Source: Cristatella mucedo (Eukaryota; Bryozoa; Phylactolaemata; Cristatellidae). Taken from it: 64,000 nucleotides of DNA. The notes below the pieces were generated by a model. The model searched no databases and was not told the DNA's origin. It was given only the letters and a program-made list of their open reading frames with translations. The translations under genes were made by a program, and so were the position numbers. The stretch lies in contig WPIO01000090.1 in the NCBI GenBank assembly GCA_009760855.2, positions 846,001 through 910,000 on the forward strand. Reading direction: 5' to 3'. Positions within the stretch are counted from its first letter, which is position 1. Each line of letters opens with the position of its first letter. Positions 47,094 through 58,720 of the stretch are shown here, piece after piece.

Positions 47094-47276
47094 ATGCAGT
47101 GCCTAAGCGCAGGACTACCTCAAACACAGCATTATGATGACAAGCTGAAACGACTTGGTGCTAAATCAGACAAACTAAGACCTGCATTGAGTACTGGCAT
47201 TTCTGAATTATACGGGCTGAGAGCCGATAATACCGTTGCATGTGGCCGAGGCCACGTAAAAGCCGGAGGCATGTAA
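47094..47276 (+). CDS. Short conserved open frame in repeat R1, function unknown
   Basis: 60 codons from ATG to TAA, containing RLGAKSDKLRPAL, ISELYGLRADNT and GRGHVKAGGM. The copy at 241-423 has the same length and frame, no indel, mostly conservative changes and one nonsense codon. The copy near 37,530-37,675 keeps the frame partly. An AG acceptor-like site precedes the conserved part, so it may be an internal exon and not a free-standing gene. No domain recognised. Confidence 0.3.
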   Translation: MQCLSAGLPQTQHYDDKLKRLGAKSDKLRPALSTGISELYGLRADNTVACGRGHVKAGGM

Positions 47277-48240
47277 AACGGTGGTCGACGTAATTCCTAC
47301 GTTAGCCCAGTGAGCTTGTGCACAGCGGGGTGATTTATCCGTAAACTTTTTGTTATAGGTCGTGGCTGCCGTTAAACAGGTTCAACATTCCATCGCAGAT
47401 AAATACTAAGATACACGGTACGGGCTGTTTTCGTAAAGATATTTGCGCTCTTCGTCGCCGCCTTCCTCGTGTAGTACCATCGGGATACATGCACGACTTA
47501 GTGATTCACATGTACGTTGCTTCAGGTTATATAAGGTCCGTGTCTCATCGGCATTCGTCGCGCGACAGCTCAGACTGGAGGGCTACGGTCGCAGTGCTTG
47601 CGGCCTACTTCGTTCTAGACGTAAAGCCACTGCCCCAAGTACAAAATAACGCCGTTTTGCGCGCCTCTCAGTTGAGGAGCCACGAGGCTTCTGCATGACA
47701 GGCATAGCTCAGCTGCCAAGCTATTCCTACATAGGAAGAAATAAGCAATGCGGGTGCCACAAGCTCTCTTAGCGGTTCCAACCGATTTACTCTTCTCTGA
47801 ATGCACAGACCGGCGGCACTTTGGCTCCAAACTTGGCAATGATTCAGCCATGAATATCAAAGCCTCCGTCTCAGACCCTGTGTGACCATGTCGGTTGCGA
47901 CAAACGTGGACTACCACTTAGTATTCTGTATTTTTTTTGCAGGTTAATCCCAGTTATTTGAGTCACTATCCTTAATGCAAATACTGTTTTGTAAGATTTT
48001 TCATCAAATGCCTCTTAGCGAGCATTCAGAGCTTGCCAAGCCACTACGGTGTGGCGGCCGCGATGGTAGCTGAACAGCTCCTTTACTTACCCGAAGAGAA
48101 TAAAACAAAAGGAGCATCGCACGTTGTTGCAGCTGAGCGACCCTGGTTGCTTGTTTCACCATATTGCTTTCTTTCCCTTGGGAAATGCATTACCTTGCTA
48201 GAAAATTTGCGTCGACCTTATAATTTTTCATAAGTGATAT

Positions 48241-49870
48241 TAGTGAATATGACCGGCTAAGACACAATAGTAGCTACAGGAAGTCATGCAGCCCTGGGTC
48301 GGCCCACGGGCTCTGCGCAGGAATTTACTGACCTGAGCACCTGGGTAATGCAACTTGGAATTATTAGGGGCCTGGATGCTGATCTATTTCTCTGATAGTG
48401 ATAGACACGTAAACTAAATTTTAAGTCATGTGGGTGGGCACCGAAACTAGATGGTTAAACGAAACCCCTTAATGCTATACTTTAGGTACGTATATAGAAT
48501 GAGTTTCTCCACCATCCACTTAAATGAGCTGTACACTACATTGCTAGTGAAGTCCTGAAGCTACGGTAAGTGGCTGAGCGTTTTCTTCACCCATGCGTTC
48601 CTCTCAAAAAACGCGTTGCCAATGTTAGGTGGTTTCCCTTGATAATGAGCTATCTGACCAGTTGCCAGCCACGGATGCGCCAACCTCGGCTAAAGTTACC
48701 GGTTAAATTCCTTTGTTCATTGATAATAAGCACCTATGCGTTACACGGAAGCCTGTTTATTGGCCTATCTTTACTATGGGTAGCGACAGAAAACAAGTGC
48801 GGAGATTGCGCTACAGCTGAGCTATACTTGAAGCAGGTTGCAGACAGCTACTTCATGCACTTGGTCGTAAAGAGGTGGCTGCAGCTACTGCTAGCAACTA
48901 TCAAGAAGCTATTATAAATTAATAATGAAAATGTATTTGTGCAGTACCCTAATTTAAATTGATATATTTTAGAAACTTGGTGAATGCTTCAAAAAGTAAC
49001 CGCATGTGGTTCGTGGTAGGAGCGATTGCAACATGCTTGATTTGGGCAGAGGCACCGTGCACTTAATACGAACCCACAATAGCATAGAGAAAAAATTAAA
49101 GAACCCTGGTAATGCTTTGAGAAGAAATTGGGCTTCTCTAATATTCTAAGGCTACTAATTCTGGCTATTTCTATGTGTCAGTGGAGAATGAGCTGTATGC
49201 TTTGGCAGCACACATACTGAAGACACTGTCGCCAAGGGATTCAATCCAGGTTTGAGACTTAGCCTAATTACATGAGCTTGTGCTTCGTGGAGTTAGTAAG
49301 TTTAATGTCAGCGGTAAACCATATGCAATCCAGTAGAATATGCCCAGTGTATTCACTCAGAGCTTCAAACTGGTCGAACGTGTCATTTCTTGTTGTGTTG
49401 TAGCAATCAATCAGTAATGATATTTAAGATGGAGGATTGAGCAGCAGAGGCAAAGCAAATATTATCTCAGGGACCCCTTCAATTTCTAGAGCCTTGAGGC
49501 ATCGCTTTGCATATGCAATTTTAGATAAGGATTGCACACATTTTAGACTGAGATTTGTACGTGGATAAGACGAATTTGATGAAATTGGTAGTTGCAACCT
49601 GCCCTTGTAGGGGCACATTTGGTTATATTGGTGACCCTTCAACTAAGTAGGGCCATGTACATGAGCCATGGGTAGCAGTGTGTTAGCATTTGCTGAAAAT
49701 TGGTAGTGAAGATATCATTAAGTTATCCAAGGGAACGTTGAAATCACATTTAACGAGGAATATGAACTTCCTGCACTCAGAATCAGCTTGTTGTCTGGTG
49801 AACACAAAGTAAGTGATTTAAAATACTACTTCCATGGGACTGTGACGGGTTTTAATCGGAGGACCAGTAT
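48241..49870. other. Intergenic sequence
   Basis: A 115-codon plus-strand frame at 48,570-48,917 has no recognisable domain or paralogue in the window and is not called. Otherwise featureless. Confidence 0.3.
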
Positions 49871-49872
49871 AT

Positions 49873-50520
49873 AATGATATGTAATGTAGTCTATCTCCGT
49901 TTGTTACTTTACAAAGCCATAAAGGCTAAGTGGGTGTTACGCAGGAGAGTTTTGTAAAGCGCACTCACAGCCTAAGCGGCTTTCAGTACGCATTCGGTAG
50001 CCAACAGTCTTCGTCTCACGCAACAAAGAGAAAGTGGGAAGCATAGCAGAGTCAGGAGAGCAGTTGAGGTAGTGAGTAGCATGGAAATAGCAGCTCAGGA
50101 CCGCTGAGAAGGATGAGTCATAGTCGGCAGCAGGTGAGTAGCTGTCTTTGCATAAGAATTTTAGAAGTGAGTCCCACAATCTGGGACGAGCTAAAGCTGG
50201 TGTCCCCAACTGTCTTTCAGCGGAAGAATGGAACACCTAATTTATTGTCCAAACAAGACCTGAGGGCACGAAGAGGCTGTAAATGGTGCAGCAGTCCAGC
50301 TAGTATGGAGGAGCCAGACCGTGGCGGGCCCTGTGTGTCAGCGTAAGAACGAACTTTGCTCTGTATCCGTTGATCAACCGGCAGCCATCCTAGCTCATTC
50401 AGCAAAGGAGACACGTGAGCATACCTCTGGGACTTGTAAACTAGCCTTGCAGCCTTACTTATAGCCAGCTGCATTGGCCTAGTTGCTTTTTTTGTAGCCT
50501 AGCCAAAAGGAATTACAATA
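49873..50520 (-). mobile_element. LINE family 2, RT C-terminal region and 3' end
   Basis: Minus orientation. Tail side at 49,875 (GATATGTAATGTAGTC), then CCATAAAGGCTAAGTGGGTG and the family blocks. Frames at 50,474-50,217 (AARLVYKSQRYAHVSPLL, GWLPVDQRIQSKV) and 50,236-49,937 are shifted relative to each other. It is closely similar to 26,088-26,700. Confidence 0.8.
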
Positions 50521-52490
50521 ATCAAGCCGAGACATAACTTAGGAGTCAGTTAAATTTTTACAAGCGATTCCATCAGCAGTTGGGATTAATGTCGCTATCG
50601 ATCATGGGTCGATTACCAATTATCAATTACCGATGAACCAGTAGAGTCACATTCGCTCAGCCAATGGTGGATGGATGTCTTTTCCATTAAATCTATTTTT
50701 TAATAAATGTGCTCTCTTCCAAAATAGTATTATATATAGAGAGAGAGAGAGTCAAAGGTCAACGCATTAGGAAATGTCGAGCCGAGAAACATGCTGGCTT
50801 CTAGAGATTAGAAAGATGTACATTTCGCCCGGCTAGTACTGTCACAGCTGTTCTCGATAAGTAATATGACACGACAACAAAAGCGGGAGCCTTGAAATAG
50901 CCACGCGACAAACTGAGCTTGGACTTCTTTGAAAAAGCATTGACCTTGTCCTCTTGTTATTATGCCGGCTGAGGAAGGGCCTAATGACGGGAGGAATATA
51001 TGAATGCTGACGTTCAACATCAGACCGATTTTAATAGCTTGTGCAATTATTCTTGAGGAACCAAATTGTGCATTGGCCGACAGATTAGCAGCATAAAGTC
51101 ATTGACATTATACGGGCAGGTAGTGAGATGTAGGCATTGCGAAGGGTTGGAGACTTGACGTAAACTTAGGGTGGCCACTGTCAAAACAAAGTCATTATGC
51201 TCTGAACACTGGCTCTATAAAATATCACGTATCTTCCGTTCTTTTATTGCCGTAAACAACAACTGCCGTGAAATATGCATGAATTGGTAACAAGATGAAA
51301 CCACGATTGCACTAGTTTAAGGGATTTAGCCTTTAATGATATTGTTTGCAGTTCTATGAGGACTAGTGCAGTTATGAGGATTGCCTGTGCTTGCTTTGCT
51401 GCTAAAGTTCGCACATGGAAGCAGCTACGATCATTTAGTGAGACTACTTTTCTTCACGTGCACGCCTGTGGGTGTGTGTGTGCATGTGGAAAACAACTGC
51501 TTAATTTACGGCTCAAATGCATTTCCATGAGCCGGTCGCACTCTTTGAAATTTTATCCTGAGACTTTAATTACACTCTTGAGCATTCACAGCCTGACCAT
51601 TGAAAGTCTCTGGGTCACGATTGCATGCATCGTACACGTGTTTATGGGCTACCTTGAATATCCACTGAACTTTATCAGATGAGTGCAGCATTTACTGAAG
51701 CTGTTTTTCCACCATTAGGCAGCAAACCAAACGCGTATTACGTCACTGGATACTCACGACTTGCTGGTATAACAATCGATGCATCTGGACTTGAGCTATA
51801 AGCAAATATCATCTGGAAAGCGTTCATTTAAAAAATGGCATCCGACTCTTCAATCTGGCTTTTCATTAATAAAAGTACTAAAAAATAAATAATAGAGTTT
51901 TCGCACAGTTCTCTAATTGTTTTAATTTTTACTTCTTATTTAGTTGACTTTAAAAATATATAGGTGAAATCAGTCAACGTTGTTTTCACACTAAAATGTA
52001 CATTTTCAGCTAGAACAGGCCAACTGAATGAACGCAATTAGGACAAGAGTAAATCAAAAAGCTGCTGTTTGTTTAGTTATTGTTATACGTGTCATCAACT
52101 CTAAAATATTCAGACAATAGTTAGAAATCGAATTAATGTTTTAAAATTGTGCAAGTTGCATTCATACTCGCGAGAAGAAATGCAATTACATTGCAGGCTA
52201 GTAATTGGATGCAGATCCGCGGATTTGTGTATACCTAAGCTGATTCTAAAGTGGTGCTGCTACATAGACGAATGCGTGATACCCTCAGCGGACCTCAATA
52301 GAGTGATACAACCTTCATTCAATGTGTTTCTATGAGCAAACCAGGGCTAATGGGTAAAAGGTGGTGTTACGTCAAAATTACAAAACTCAAATAACACAAT
52401 GCCTAGCTTCAAAATGTGTCACTAGCTGTAGCCAAAGTGTGGCAACTTTATTGCACTTATGTTGGTCAGATTAAGCGAGTGAGAAATCAG
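50521..52490. other. Intergenic sequence
   Basis: Contains a short (GA)n at 50,737-50,752. Open frames at 51,356-51,682 and 52,147-52,335 lack support. No recognised repeat. Confidence 0.3.
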
Positions 52491-52494
52491 TTTG

Positions 52495-52858
52495 ACGAGC
52501 TTTGTGACCTCATTCGTCCTCTAAATAACTTGAACTCACTTCCGACTTGCATCATGACATCCCTGAGTTGACCAAATTTAAATAACAACTTAAAAATGCA
52601 CCTATTTAGGGCAGCATTTATTGGGTCCATGTGATTCGTCTTTTATGTGCTTATGCGTGCTGACAGTGTGCATGCTGCCACTAACCACACATATTCTGAC
52701 CCTGTGCACGGCACCCCTAACCATGTTATTCATGTTGCTTATCGAGCGTGCTACCACTCATCATTCGACCACGTTGCCTTTGCAGCAAATATAAAGCGCT
52801 GAAAAGGAGATTGAGTTCTCTGAGAGTGTTTTATCAAGTGTATTATCATTATTAATAT
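52495..52858 (+). mobile_element. LINE family 1, 3' end
   Basis: CTTGAACTCACTTCCGACTTGC, ATGCACCTATTTAGGGCAGC, GTGCTGACAGTGTGCATGC, then GAGAGTGTTTTATCAAGTG and an ATT-type tail at 52,845. Moderately decayed. Confidence 0.75.
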
Positions 52859-52859
52859 T

Positions 52860-53690
52860 CGCATAACGTAAAGGGCTTCTAATGAAGGCATCAAGTGATT
52901 CCTATTGCCCACAATAAATACCCTGTAAGTCTTCCTATAGACTTGATCCTATATACATCACCGTTGGAAGTAAGCCAAACGATCCTATGGTTGCCCCCAC
53001 AATGATTCTGCATAGGATGCTGGCCTGTCTTCTTCAATAAAATATGCTGGAGTGGCGTGTATATTCATCTGGGATATTGTATTTCGTTAACCATTATTTG
53101 GCTCTGGAACTGGCTTACCATGAACAAAATGAATTATTGGGTTTTGAAATATTTTAGTACCAGAACCCAAATAACTCAATTAACAGAAATAGTTAATAAT
53201 AATTATCGCAACAAGACCTATAATAAATTAGCTTAAATCCTCGGAAATTGTTCATTAATAAGATCAGAATTAGTGCCAGTCTTCATGAACATATTATAAA
53301 TAAAGGTAACAGCCTTAAAAGAAATTCAGGTTGGCAAGAGGAGCAACTGCTATCCTTCAGTCGTGCAGGGCGGATCAGTTAGCTTTGGTCTTATAGGGAA
53401 ATTGATTTATAAGTACTCAAAATAGGGCATTTCACCTCCGGTTCGTAGGATTTCTCAATGCGAAGATATGAAAACGTGCATTGGCTCAAAACATAGTTAT
53501 TTTAGTTCGTAAAACCAAATTAACAGTTATATGAATGCCTAGAGTCAAAATACTTTAGTTAAATTGATGTGATAAAAATTTGATTAAAATCAACTCTAAT
53601 TAAAAATTTATGAAATTACAATCTCCCCATTTGAAACTATTACTCTTTGTTGGATGAGGAATAATTTTCTATTGCTGTTCTATTAAACGA
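52860..53690. other. AT-rich intergenic sequence
   Basis: No gene or repeat recognised. Confidence 0.35.
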
Positions 53691-53699
53691 TGGCTTTAA

Positions 53700-54252
53700 T
53701 GTAAGTGTAGAGCAGTCGACGATTTGGACCGCTCCGTCACTTTTCGCCGAAACTAAAACTGAGGGATGCGATAAGGAATCTGCCAGCCCTCATCCATTGG
53801 AAAAATAGAATTTGAGAATTCGAGCTATAAATTCACCTCAGTGATGTGTCCACCACAGAAATAATGCTACAAGAAATGGCGTGTCTGTAATTGAATTGTT
53901 TGCTATGCTGCATCTCGTGGCATACTCATTTGCCCATGAAGTAGGAGACGATTTGAGGCTGCAAAGTTGGTCGAATCTGAACTCATGCAGAAGAGAGGTA
54001 TTCGTACCTTTTGATTTGATTTTCGTGCAGAACAAACAGAGGCTAATTTGCCAACGTTTTATTTTTTATTTACCTAGGTGTGCTGACGTCAATTTATGTT
54101 GTAAAATAGCCAATGTCACTTTCTCTTGATTTATCGTCACCTGAAGTTGTGGCTTAGTCACGACGGCAGTGGTGCTCCTGTGATATAAAAGTTGCTCTCT
54201 TTTCATTTCAGCTCCGTCGTGTACCTGTTCAGTTGGACGGTGCAAGGCTTAA
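53700..54252 (+). pseudogene. Decayed paralogue of the defensin-like gene (copy E)
   Basis: The upstream block (CAGCCCTCATC, GAGCTATAAATTCA with TATAAA at 53,826) matches the promoter of the intact gene. The exon-1 equivalent (53,876-53,997) aligns with the signal and acidic pro-part (LVAYSFAHE against LLAYSFADE, and a part ending in QKR before a GT donor at 53,998), but two single-base losses, one within the first codons and one at the TTGAGGC stretch, break the frame, and the ATG is out of frame with the leader. A possible exon-2 equivalent follows an acceptor at 54,210 (SCTCSVGRC, then TAA at 54,250). It holds only three cysteines and is too short for the fold. Homology of this second exon is uncertain. 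Confidence 0.6.
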
Positions 54253-54259
54253 TTGGAAT

Positions 54260-55309
54260 TTTCATTTATCCGAAACAGCCATCAAATAATTACTCGTTTG
54301 ATAGTGGATCCGGTTATCAGCAGGTGTATTGCTGCATTTAACCAGCATTTATCTAGTTGCACGGGACGAATGAAAGTTAAATTAGAGGTTTCGTATGCTG
54401 TCGATGTATTTTTAAAGTACTGTGAAACACAAGTAAATAGAATCACTGGACCTTTCCATGCTAGTTAAAAATTTTGTTTCAACCTTTTGCATTTGAATAA
54501 CTGAGCTGACATTATATTACTCATCTCTGATGCGAAATAATAGTGGTCACTTTCAAATTTTGATTAAGAAATGTTGTAAGTAACGTTTTTTATACAATTG
54601 AGTTATATGTACTGCCATAGATGCAAAGTCGTAAACAAAGGGCAAGAGATCTACAAATAGAGATACCGTACACTAAATTAGTTTGAATGTCCTATCATTT
54701 CGAATTTATTTAATCGATCGTCTTAAACAGTGAAAAATTAAGTAAGCACATAACTTTTGCCACATTGCCTGTTTGCTCTCATAAGTTTCGTATACAAATT
54801 AATTTTCCCAAATCGCTGTGAATTTAATTTAACATAAAACCAGCCTATTCACATTGGGTACAGATCCCACAAAGACTAAAAATTTTATGCGGAATATATG
54901 CCAGCTTGAAAACTTTCAGTTTGTTTAAATTATTTGTATCAGTAGCAAATCTCTCCGGCTGCCAGTCATGCTACTGCTCCCGCCCGTCACGAGCGATTGC
55001 TTGCTGCTCAGAATGTCGAAAAGAAACGATGGCTGATGTTTCGTCTTTTTAATACAGTGGTTCTTAGTTGCTTGACTTGAGAAATATGCTACCATTATCG
55101 CTTTTATTGTCCGAGTATGCACCTTAAATTAGTTTACAGTTTTTAGAACTCGTAGCAGAATCCAAGCACTTATTTTTCTTGCAGGATCTAACGGAAGGAA
55201 AGACTGCAATCTTATCTGGCCAAGGTCGCATCGAGACTCAATAAATGATTATTCTGAACGGCTTTTTTCACCAATAAAATATTAGATCGGCAGCCTTTAT
55301 AGTTAATCG

Positions 55310-55312
<3 letters not shown>
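54260..55312. other. AT-rich intergenic sequence
   Basis: No gene or repeat recognised. Confidence 0.35.

Positions 55313-55358
<46 letters not shown>
55313..55358. repeat. (AT)n microsatellite
   Basis: About 22 AT units. Confidence 0.95.
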
Positions 55359-55360
<2 letters not shown>

Positions 55361-55559
55361 GCTCAGTGTCGCAGGAATTCCGTTAGTGGGTTACAAGGAA
55401 TTATGTGTACCCTTATGTTTTTCTAGAGCATTTCTTGAATGTTCCTAATTTACTAATTTACTCAGGCTTACACACGACTTCTCTTTCAGTTAGAAAACTT
55501 GAAGCCTGCATGTGACTCCCTAGCAACGGCCTTTCATGAACTAGTCTGAGTTCTGGCAC

Positions 55560-56435
55560 AGCTCTGCGACGATGGTTCGGGTCCTACCTCCGCTGGAAAC
55601 TCCTGATTACTGACGTGAACGGACAAAGATCCCCCGAGGTACCTCTGAAATATTGGGTACCTCAGGGCTACGTGCTAGGTCTGGTTCTTTTCACTGTTTA
55701 TACTTTCCCTCTGGCAGATGTGAGTGCCAAGCACAATTTAGGATTTCACTTCTATGTAGATGACACTCACTCGTACCTTTTGCTTGGATCCCTCCCAGCC
55801 TTCGAGCACCTTGTGCAAAACTCTGCAGCTAGGCTTGTCTGTCGAGAGCATTGTAGTTGTCACTTCACACCACTTCTCGCCGACCTGTACTGGCTACCAG
55901 TCAAGCCAAGGATCGACTTCAAGGGTTTGTCGTTCACCTATAGGTCACTTCCTTCGTTGGCACCAGCCTATCTCTCAGATCTACTTCCCACTAGGCCAAG
56001 CATCGTACCACCCGCTTTTTGGAATCGACCAGCTTACCAATACTTCCCACAAACCGCCAACCTTTTGGAGATCGTGCATTTAGTTCGTATAGTCCTAAAG
56101 CCTGGTGCTTACTTCTGACTTGCGTCACAGCATCCTCTGACTTGACCAAATTTTAAAAAAAAGCTTAAAAACATGCCTATTTAGGACAGCATTTAGTGGG
56201 TCCTGCGATTAGTCATTTAGGTGCTTATGTGTGCTGACACTGTGCATGCTGCCATTAACCACACTTGATTTGTGACCATGCGCATGTCACCCCTAACCAT
56301 GTCATTAATGTTGTTTATCAAGCACGATATTACCTACCGCTCAATCGCGTTTCCCTTTGCAGCAAACGTAAAGTGCCTAGGAAGATATTGGGTTCTCTGT
56401 GGGCGTATTACCTAGTATATTATTATTATTTTAGC
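55560..56435 (+). mobile_element. LINE family 1 with internal deletion joining RT catalytic box to thumb region
   Basis: The plus-strand frame at 55,615-56,118 encodes PQGYVLGLVLF and FHFYVDDTHSYL, the RT palm with YVDD box, then jumps directly to LVQNSAARLVC and WLPVKPRIDF. About 130 codons between palm and thumb, present in the minus-strand copy at 7,473-6,946, are missing. Despite this the frame remains open for 167 codons. The 3' UTR and an ATT tail end at about 56,430. Confidence 0.8.
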
Positions 56436-56439
56436 TGTA

Positions 56440-57290
56440 TCTCCTGTTGAATCTGCACGAAATCAAGGTGTCATTTTCCAAAGTGACCTCTCACTAGACG
56501 ACCACGTCAGTTTCACAGTCAAGTCGGCCTACTTTCAGCTACATAGGTTGCTAAAATACGGTCTTGATTAGATACGGGTACCACATCTAATTTGGTCCAT
56601 GCATTTCAGACCTCCCGTATTGGCTTCTGTAACTCACTACTTGCTGGTCTACCGGTCTTTACAATCACGTGCAGCTGGTGCAAAGCTCTACAGCTATGCT
56701 CATCTTTTCTGAAGGTCACAGTCGCCACATCACACCACTGCATCACACCGACCTGCACCGGCTCACACTGAAGCAACGCATCGGCTTGACGTTTTTTTTC
56801 GCTCAATTTCTCGTTCCTTAGCAATTTTGCTCCAGCCTACCTAGCTGATCTACTCCACCACAGACTAAGCGTCCTACCGCCTAAATTTGAAATCTGATTG
56901 TTTGCCTCTACCTGGTACGAACTCCAAATCTTTTTGATAAAGTGCCTTTAGTTCGTATGCTCGTAAAGACTTGAGCTCACGTCCGGCTTGCGTCATGATA
57001 TCCCGTGACTTGACCAAAGCAAAAAAGAAACTTTAAATGCATATATTTATCGCAGCATTTAGTGGGCCCATGCATTCGTTCTGTGTGTGCCTATGCGTGC
57101 TGAAAATGTGCATACTGCCTGTAATCCTATTTCTGTGGTGACCCTGCCCAGGATACCTTTACTTACGTCACACTTGTTCCATCGTTCATTTAGGGTGCCA
57201 TCACCAACCATTAGACTTTGCTTCCTTTGCTGCAAATTTTAAGTGCCTATAAAGACATTGATTCTCTGAGATGGCTATAACAATCGTATT
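56440..57290 (+). mobile_element. LINE family 1, degenerate RT C-terminal region and 3' end
   Basis: This begins directly after the tail of the previous copy with codons like NQGVIFQSDLSLDDHV, continues through a decayed thumb region and 3' UTR, and ends near 57,290. It is the duplicate of 34,225-35,115. Confidence 0.7.
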
Positions 57291-57605
57291 ATTACTATTA
57301 TTATGATCGTAGCTGCAGACGAGCTCTAGTGGCTGTCACGTTTTCTTCAACACGCTCTGACAAATATTTATTAAATCTGACGGAACTAGTTCCTTACAGG
57401 CGTGAATTAGTTTTTGGATATGAGAGCAGATATTTTTTAATGAGCACAAGAATTGCCCTTACGACGCACTTCATGCCTTTTTCGTTGCAATCTAACTCAG
57501 TACCGACGAAGGTCTCTCCGGCCTTTGAGAAACCCAATTTGAGCTGCAATGATGCTGCAGCAGCACAGCATTGGTAGCTATAAACGAGAATGCTAATAGG
57601 CAAGC
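57291..57605. repeat. Segmental duplication SD2, second copy spacer with truncated SINE S1
   Basis: GACGAGCTCTAGTGGCTGTCAC at 57,318 equals the start of the inverted SINE at 35,128. The rest of the SINE is missing here. 57,370-57,550 matches 35,475-35,660. Confidence 0.5.
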
Positions 57606-57609
57606 CTGG

Positions 57610-58720
57610 TGGGGAAGTAGCTCTGATAGGTAATCCCGGAGCTAGGTTAGAAGGTACTTAAAGTGCGCGACAGAACCTTGAGTTCGATGAGCTGCTTGTC
57701 TGGTAGACAGTCCTGGTCGGCGAAATGTGGTGTGATGTGGCAACCGAGACGCTCACGGCAGACATGCCTGGCTGCACAATTTGACAACAACTGTAGGCAG
57801 CTGATTGCACAAATCGGTAGAACAGAAAGCAGTGAGTTAAAGTAATTGAAACGGCATAATGTTGACAATTCAATGACATGTTTTGATATAGTACCTTTGC
57901 CTTGGCAAAACCAGATTAAAACAATTGTCTGTAGCTTAAAATAATGATTGTGACATGTAGAGCTGATATGGTCACCTAACAAAAGGTCCATATTTTATAC
58001 AGATTCAACAGGCGTGCTGTCATAGCCAATTTCGAGTGCAGTGTTTTCTAATTTATGAATTAATATTGCTTTTTTTCATAAATAGTAATTTTTTTCATAA
58101 TTATTAATTTTAAGAAGGTTTGCGTTCATCCACGTTTGGATGTTATCAATGTATGCTGCAAGGGAGTTGAGATAATTCGACTGCTAGAGGGTTGGAAGGG
58201 ATCAAAGTAAAAGTAGAACTGTGTTTCATCAGAATTTAAGTTAGCGGCTGGGTAGTGCCTGGCACATTCATTTGTAAAGAGGGAGAATATAAATTCTGAA
58301 AAGAACCAGACCAAGCGGAGAGCCGCAGGGCACCCTTTATCTTCAGTGGTTGCTCGGGCAATCTTTATCAGGTCACATCGATACTCTGGAGTTTCCCACT
58401 CATATAGGACCTGAAGCGATGCAGTGCAGTACAAGTGATGCTCAGGTGACATTAGAAGCGCTCGGGAAGTACTTGCTGATTAATGCTATCAAACGCTCTT
58501 AAAAGATTGAACAGAACAAGCAATGAGACTCCACCTAAAACTGTATTAAATAAGAAGTGCGTTATACATCTCCTGCCAGGCTGAAGATGTGGAGTAATTA
58601 GCTCTAAAGCCAGTCGGAAACTTACTAGCTAGGTGTGACATTTCAATATATGAGTTCAGCTGGCCTGCCTTGGCTCGTTCCAGAGTCTTCGGCAGGTACA
58701 GTAGAAGAAAGACTAGTTGT
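57610..58720 (-). mobile_element. LINE family 1, RT region, degenerate
   Basis: Minus orientation. Frames at 58,731-58,546 (QLNSYIEMSHLASKF, TGFRANYS, RT fingers), 58,452-58,126 (ETPEYR, SDETQFYFYFDPFQPSS, with the palm YADD box changed to SDET) and 57,991-57,647 (thumb) run in order, so this copy covers most of the RT domain. Many frameshifts. Its 3' half is the duplicate of 35,645-36,290. Confidence 0.75.

Larger units (their letters stand above)
45650..48240 (+). repeat. Segmental duplication SD3 with repeat R1, copy 3 (fullest)
   Basis: This matches 36,990-38,640 in order, interrupted by a LINE fragment at 45,945-46,240. R1 proper runs from about 46,680 to 48,240, and its first 700 bases also match 1-720. 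It is GC-richer than its surroundings. Several overlapping frames (for example 46,693-47,106 with 137 codons) exist, but only the short frame at 47,094-47,276 shows conservation between copies. Confidence 0.6.

Noticed and set aside
46693-47106. 137-codon open frame in repeat R1
   Set aside because: The equivalent part of R1 copy 1 does not keep the frame (stops and indels), so conservation is lacking.
48570-48917. 115-codon open frame
   Set aside because: No recognisable domain and no second copy; length is unremarkable for this base composition.
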